Source of the DNA: a bacterium
GTDB lineage: Bacteria > Vulcanimicrobiota > Vulcanimicrobiia > Vulcanimicrobiales > Vulcanimicrobiaceae
Direction of reading: 5' to 3'
Length of the DNA: 64,000 nt
Assembly (NCBI GenBank): GCA_021790935.1
Contig: JAJYFL010000001.1
Coordinates: 62,001-126,000 of the forward strand
The notes below the pieces were generated by a model. The model was not told where the DNA came from. It was given only the letters and a program-made list of their open reading frames with translations, and made no database searches. The translations under genes and the position numbers were made by a program. Below, piece after piece: positions 60,391 to 64,000 of the stretch. Positions within the stretch are counted from its first letter, which is position 1, and every line of letters starts with the position of its first letter.

Positions 60391-61146
60391 CTAAAACGCT
60401 ACCTGCATCGTGCCGAAGGTCGTGCCCGCGCCGATCTTTGCGCGTACGTATGCGCGCGCGTTTTCGACCGCGGTGGGGATCTGCTCGCCGCGGGCGAGCT
60501 CGCAGGCGAGCGCGGCCGCGAGCACGCAGCCGCCTCCGCGCATCGAACCCGGAAGCCGCGCACCGCGATAGACGTGCGCCTCGCCGGGTAACGCCAGGAC
60601 GTCGACGGGGTCGCCGTCGAGGTGACCGCCCTTGAGCAACACCGCTCGCGGACCGCGAGCCTGCAGCGCCTGTGCCGCGGCGATCATCTCGTCACCCGTC
60701 GCGATCCGGCACCCGAGCAGGCGCAGCGCCTCCGGAACGTTGGGCGTGAAAATCGATCGCAACGGCAAAATCTCGGCGACGAACGCGCGGTAGGTAGCTT
60801 CATCGGCCAACGCACCACCGAGCGTCGCATTAAAGACCGGGTCGATGACGATCGCCGTCAGCGCACGATCGCGCAGGAACGCAGCTACCGCGCGGACGTT
60901 CTCCGCACCGGCCAGCGCCCCTACGCGGTAGGCATCCGCGTGCGGGAGGGCCGCAAGCTGCGCGCGTACGACGTCGCTTGGAATCGCGTGCAGTGCGTGC
61001 ACGCCGCGCTCGTCCTGCGCGCTCACCGCAACGACCACACCGGCGTTGCGAACGCCGTACTCCGCGCAGACCCGCGCATCGAGGCCGAGCCCGGCGACGT
61101 TCCACGGATGCGTCGTCCCGATCGACGCGACGACCGGAACGCTCAC
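60391..61146 (-). CDS. thiD: Hydroxymethylpyrimidine (phosphate) kinase, divergent
   Basis: Thiamine pyrimidine kinase of the ribokinase fold, 251 aa. VIDPVFNATLGGAL, VFTPN-like FTPNVPEALRLLG, LLKGGHLDGDPVDVL and the anion hole MRGGGCVLAAALACELARG are family features. The N-terminus is unusual: VASIGTTHPWNVAGLGLDAR stands where ThiD normally has a GSDPSGGAGIQAD loop that contacts the pyrimidine. GTG 61146 overlaps the thiE stop by 4 bases, and the neighbour ThiE supports a thiamine role. A kinase for a related substrate cannot be excluded. Confidence 0.8.
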   Translation of the reverse strand: MSVPVVASIGTTHPWNVAGLGLDARVCAEYGVRNAGVVVAVSAQDERGVHALHAIPSDVVRAQLAALPHADAYRVGALAGAENVRAVAAFLRDRALTAIVIDPVFNATLGGALADEATYRAFVAEILPLRSIFTPNVPEALRLLGCRIATGDEMIAAAQALQARGPRAVLLKGGHLDGDPVDVLALPGEAHVYRGARLPGSMRGGGCVLAAALACELARGEQIPTAVENARAYVRAKIGAGTTFGTMQVAF

Positions 61147-61784
61147 GCCCCTTCCCCGCCCCAGATCCCCACCAGCCGCGCGGTCGCGGCGCGGGGATCG
61201 TCGCTCGCGGCGATGGCCGAGATGAGCGCGGCCATCGCTACCCCCGCGCGCCGTACCTCGGCGAGATTCGCGAAGCCGATGCCGCCGATCGCAGCCACCG
61301 GGACGCACGTCGCACCGGCAACGCGCAGCAACCCTGCGATGCCGATGGGTTCGCCGGCATCGGCTTTCGACTGCGTGGCGTAGACCGCGCCGACGCCGGC
61401 GTAATCCGCACCCGCCTCCTCGGCCGCGCGGGCCTCCCTCGGGGTCCCGCACGATACTCCGATCAGCCGGTGCGGCAGCGCCGCGCGAATCGCCGCGACC
61501 TCGTCCGGACGCGCATCCTCGGGGCCCAGATGCACGCCGTCGGCGTCGAGCGTCTCCGCCGCGCGCCAATCGTCGTTCACAATGAAGAGCGCGCCGCACT
61601 CCCGAGCCGCCGCAAGCATGTTCCGAGCGCGCGTGAGGTCGATGCCGCGCTTCGCGCGATACTGAACGATGCGCGCACCGCCCTCCAGAGCCGCTCGCAT
61701 GAGCCTGCCGGCACCGTCTTCGCTATCGTTCACGATCGCGTAGATACCGTGCAGGCCCCGCGCGCGCGTCTCCCGGTCCGTCAC
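61143..61784 (-). CDS. thiE: Thiamine-phosphate synthase
   Basis: Joins hydroxymethylpyrimidine diphosphate and thiazole phosphate to thiamine phosphate. The TIM-barrel protein is 213 aa, with IVQYRAKRG, LFIVNDDWRAAETLDADGVH, LGPEDARPDE, GVGAVYATQSKADAGEPIG and VPVAAIGGIGFAN. Catalytic and pyrophosphate residues appear present. I use GTG 61784, which has AGGAGC upstream and overlaps the preceding small gene by 4 bases; a frame from 61820 adds residues that overlap that gene. Confidence 0.92.
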   Translation of the reverse strand: MTDRETRARGLHGIYAIVNDSEDGAGRLMRAALEGGARIVQYRAKRGIDLTRARNMLAAARECGALFIVNDDWRAAETLDADGVHLGPEDARPDEVAAIRAALPHRLIGVSCGTPREARAAEEAGADYAGVGAVYATQSKADAGEPIGIAGLLRVAGATCVPVAAIGGIGFANLAEVRRAGVAMAALISAIAASDDPRAATARLVGIWGGEGA

Positions 61785-61966
61785 GAACGGCGGCTCCTGT
61801 GCAGGCGCACGAACACCCACGCGTTAAACGCCAAGTAGACGAAGAATACCGCGGCCACGACTGCCGCAAGCGTCACTTGATGGCGCGAAATGGCGAGCGG
61901 AACGAGAAAGACGCAGACCATCACAGCCGCCATCGCGAGCGAGATCGCGCGCTGGAACGGGATCAT
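61781..61966 (-). CDS. Small two-helix membrane protein
   Basis: A 61 aa protein with two hydrophobic helices: ISLAMAAVMVCVFLVPLAIS and VTLAAVVAAVFFVYLAFNAW. A short basic tail (RLHRSRRS) follows. It sits between parB (2-base gap) and thiE (4-base overlap), so it is likely translated as part of the operon. No family is recognised and no function is proposed. Confidence 0.6.
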   Translation of the reverse strand: MIPFQRAISLAMAAVMVCVFLVPLAISRHQVTLAAVVAAVFFVYLAFNAWVFVRLHRSRRS

Positions 61967-61968
61967 CG

Positions 61969-62841
61969 TTATTCCACGTCGCCGAGCAGCGCGTCGGCGA
62001 TGCGCATCAAATCTTTTTCGTTCGTATAGCGGATCTCGACTCTCCCGCCCTTACCGCTACGGCGCAGCGCGACGTACGCGCCGAGTTTGATGCGCAGCCT
62101 CGACTCGAAATCTTGTTGCTCTGGCGTGAGCGCTGGAGCCCGTGCTGCGGATCTCACCGCCGGCGCGGAGAGGCCCCCCGCGAGCCGCTCGAGCGCACGC
62201 ACCGAGAGGCCCTCGTCTGCGGCCCGCCGCGCCAACGTCATGCGATGCTCTTCGGGAGCGGACAAAAGCGCTCGCGCGTGCCCGGCAGTGATGCGCCCGT
62301 CGACGAGCATTGCCTTCACCGCCTCCGGCAACGAGAGCAGCCGCAGCGCGTTGGCGATCGCGGGCCGGCTGCGCCCCAGCCGGTGCGCGACCTGCTCTTG
62401 CGTGTAGTCGTGCTCGTCGATCAGCTGCACGAAGCCGGCCGCCTCTTCGAGCGGATTGAGATCTTCGCGCTGCAGGTTTTCGACGATCGCAACTTCCAAG
62501 CTGTCGCGGTCGTCGCTGCGGCGCACGATCGCCGGAATCCCCGCCATCTGCAGCGCGGCACAGGCGCGCCAGCGACGTTCGCCCGCAACGAGTTCGTAGC
62601 CGTCGCCGCGCTCGCGCACGATGATCGGCACGAGCACCCCGTGCTCGGCTATCGACGTTTGCAGATCCGCAAGCGAGGCGCGGTCGAAGTTCTTGCGCGG
62701 TTGAAACGGACTGGGCGTGATGCGGTCGACCGCAATCTCGCGTACGCTCGTGCCGCTCGCGGGCTCCGTAGCCTGAACCTGCCCGTCGCCCAGCAGCGCG
62801 CCTAGCCCGCGCCCCAGGCCCCGCTTGGCGCGTTCGCTCAT
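61969..62841 (-). CDS. parB: Chromosome partitioning protein ParB
   Basis: A CTP-binding, parS-binding clamp of 290 aa. The N-terminal RGLGRGLGALLGDG contacts ParA. The ParB/Srx fold includes ITPSPFQPRKNFD, VPIIVRERG and ELVAGERRWRACAAL. The helix-turn-helix is YTQEQVAHRLGRSRPAIANA. The C-terminal dimerisation part follows with RVEIRYTNEKDLMRIADALL. The ATG overlaps the parA stop by 4 bases. I found no clear parS (TGTTTCACGTGAAACA-like) copy in the window. Confidence 0.95.
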   Translation of the reverse strand: MSERAKRGLGRGLGALLGDGQVQATEPASGTSVREIAVDRITPSPFQPRKNFDRASLADLQTSIAEHGVLVPIIVRERGDGYELVAGERRWRACAALQMAGIPAIVRRSDDRDSLEVAIVENLQREDLNPLEEAAGFVQLIDEHDYTQEQVAHRLGRSRPAIANALRLLSLPEAVKAMLVDGRITAGHARALLSAPEEHRMTLARRAADEGLSVRALERLAGGLSAPAVRSAARAPALTPEQQDFESRLRIKLGAYVALRRSGKGGRVEIRYTNEKDLMRIADALLGDVE

Positions 62842-63629
62842 ACCGGTACCTCCGTCTGCTGCTCGAGCATCTCGCTCGCGAGAGCCATGTACGCCTGTGC
62901 GCCGCGCGACTTCAAATCGAAGAGAATGACGGGCTTCCCAAACGACGGAGCCTCCGAGAGGCGCACGTTGCGCGGAATCTGCGTCTTGAACATCTGGCGC
63001 GGAAAGTACGCGTTGAGCTCCTCGAGCACGTCCATCGCGAGTTTCGTGCGGCCGTCGAACATCGTGACCAGCACGCCCGTCACGCGCAGCCGCGGATTGA
63101 GCGCCTCTTGCACCCGGCGCACGACGTTCGTCAGTTGCGAAAGCCCTTCGAGCGCGTAATACTCGGCCTGCACCGGGATGATGACTTCGCGCGTCGCGGT
63201 CAGGGCGTTGATCGTCAAGAGGCCGAGCGAAGGCGGGCAGTCTATCAACACGAAGTCGTAATCGTCTGAGATCGGACCGAGCACGCCTTTGAGGCGGTTC
63301 TCGCGCGAGAGCGCGGAGACCAGCTCGATCTCGGCGCCGGCAAGGTTGATCGTTGCCGGAATGATGTCGAGATTCTCCATCTCGGTGCGGCGAAGCACGT
63401 CCGCGATCGCGCACTGATGCAGCAACAGGTCGTAGACGTCGCGTTTTACCTGGCGCTTGTCGATTCCGAAACCGGTCGTGGTATTTCCCTGCGGGTCCAA
63501 GTCGACAACCAGCACGCGCTTGCCCAAGACGGCAAGCGCCGCACCGAGATTCACGGTCGTCGTGCTCTTGCCGACGCCGCCTTTCTGATTGACGAGCGCG
63601 ATGATCCGCGACAGTTGCGAGTCCCCCAT
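62838..63629 (-). CDS. parA: Chromosome partitioning ATPase ParA (Soj)
   Basis: A deviant Walker ATPase of 263 aa. ALVNQKGGVGKSTTTVNLGA is the P-loop region, VLVVDLDPQGNTTTGFG the A' motif, and FVLIDCPPSLGLLTINAL the Walker B. There is no N-terminal DNA-binding domain, so it is the short chromosomal type. The start ATG 63629 follows AGGAGC about 13 bases upstream. Together with ParB it segregates origins. No gidB or gidA is beside it here. Confidence 0.95.
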   Translation of the reverse strand: MGDSQLSRIIALVNQKGGVGKSTTTVNLGAALAVLGKRVLVVDLDPQGNTTTGFGIDKRQVKRDVYDLLLHQCAIADVLRRTEMENLDIIPATINLAGAEIELVSALSRENRLKGVLGPISDDYDFVLIDCPPSLGLLTINALTATREVIIPVQAEYYALEGLSQLTNVVRRVQEALNPRLRVTGVLVTMFDGRTKLAMDVLEELNAYFPRQMFKTQIPRNVRLSEAPSFGKPVILFDLKSRGAQAYMALASEMLEQQTEVPV

Positions 63630-63684
63630 GGGATACAAAGCGCTCCTACGACCGCCTTTCGAGATGCTCGGCCGTTCGGCCAGC

Positions 63685-64000
63685 TCACGCTGAAAGGGTG
63701 TCGAGATACCGCTCGAGGAGCGTCCGAAGCGACTCCGGCTCGTTACGCTCGGGCTGCTCCGTAACCTGCTCGAACAAGTGCGCCAGCGCCTCGCCCACGC
63801 GCCGGTCGCCGCGGAATCCCGGCTCCGCCAGACCCCTGCGCACCATCGCTTCGACGACTGCGGCACCGTCGATCCGCAGATCGGCGATCGAAAACGCCGG
63901 CTTGCGCTCCACCTCCGACCACGCCAGGCGCTCGAAACGTTCGTTGAAGCCGTCGCGCTTGGGGAGGCCGCTGCCCACGATATCGGCGTGGCGCAGCGCG
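63685..64000 (-). CDS. tRNA nucleotidyltransferase (CCA-adding) / PcnB-type protein, C-terminal part only
   Basis: The frame is open from the window edge down to the stop at 63685, at least 105 codons, so only the 3' end is seen. FSIADLRIDGAAVVEAMVRR followed by GLAEPGFRGDRRVGEALAHL, then PERNEPESLRTLLERYL, matches the C-terminal helical region of CCA-adding enzymes and poly(A) polymerases (G.DL....G..PGP.IG..L..L...V...P..N). The catalytic domain lies outside the window, so identity is tentative. parA follows after 55 bases. Confidence 0.55.
   Translation of the reverse strand, partial: ALRHADIVGSGLPKRDGFNERFERLAWSEVERKPAFSIADLRIDGAAVVEAMVRRGLAEPGFRGDRRVGEALAHLFEQVTEQPERNEPESLRTLLERYLDTLSA

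Noticed and set aside
61785-63700. TPP riboswitch or parS site near thiE-thiD and parAB
   Set aside because: The thi genes directly follow coding sequence with overlaps, leaving no room for a riboswitch; no close match to the parS palindrome was seen.
1-64000. CRISPR arrays, tRNA or rRNA genes, IS elements
   Set aside because: No regularly spaced repeats, no transposase-like protein and no gap large enough for an rRNA gene; gaps of tRNA size show no cloverleaf I could recognise.

Overview
The window is a densely coded, GC-rich bacterial chromosome segment. Neighbouring genes mostly overlap by 1-4 bases or sit within 50 bases, and GTG and TTG starts are common. I see no rRNA, tRNA, CRISPR array or transposase, and no gene-free stretch over about 200 bases. 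The encoded biology points to a free-living diderm. ADP-heptose synthesis genes, heptosyltransferase-type enzymes and an LpxB-like protein imply an LPS-like outer membrane. There is also a respiratory uptake [NiFe] hydrogenase with its maturation set, and ribosomal protein L27 carries the cleavable N-terminal extension known from Firmicutes and relatives. A diderm Terrabacteria lineage such as Eremiobacterota/WPS-2 would fit, but this is inference; no phylogenetic marker was searched.

Layout. 1-14203 (minus): hisS, accB, gmhA, rfaE1, rfaE2, an LpxB-like gene, three GT2 and two GT9 glycosyltransferase genes, aspS and a secreted GH92 mannosidase cut by the window edge; this is a surface-glycan locus flanked by housekeeping genes. 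14280-15443 (plus): a YraQ-like permease fused to a YcgQ-like domain. 15458-22936 (minus): fabF, rnc, smc, purH and a VOC enzyme. 23137-24629 (plus): a secreted CuA-type cupredoxin coupled to a monoheme cytochrome-porin. 24700-31145 (plus): rpmA, obgE, nadD, a lipoprotein gene, maf, mreC, mreD and a class B PBP. 31146-38229 (minus): a duplicated two-gene module of unknown function, each copy a giant DUF11-type repeat protein plus a small membrane-anchored helical-repeat protein.

38281-41098: an aminotransferase, a Spy-like periplasmic protein and trpS. 41198-41365: an imperfect palindrome whose right arm is translated as part of a RimJ/RimL-type acetyltransferase. 42062-48177 (plus): two tandem UvrD-helicase/RecB-nuclease fusions with iron-sulfur cysteines, resembling AdnAB. 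48747-60197 (minus): a 12-gene hydrogenase operon running hupS, hupL, b-type cytochrome, protease, hypF, hypC, hypD, hypE, a crotonase, hypA, hypB and a NiCoT nickel permease. 60391-64000 (minus): thiD, thiE, a small membrane protein, parB, parA and the 3' end of a probable CCA-adding enzyme.

How the parts work together. The hydrogenase locus is self-contained: nickel import and insertion (NiCoT, HypA, HypB), cyanide ligand synthesis (HypE, HypF), the Fe(CN)2CO scaffold (HypC, HypD), the endopeptidase, and a cytochrome b passing electrons to quinone. Its small subunit has two unusual substitutions, an Asn at a proximal-cluster Cys position and an SRND Tat motif, and the operon carries a stand-alone crotonase. 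The CuA/cytochrome-porin pair and the DUF11/helical-repeat modules are the best candidates for poorly described systems.
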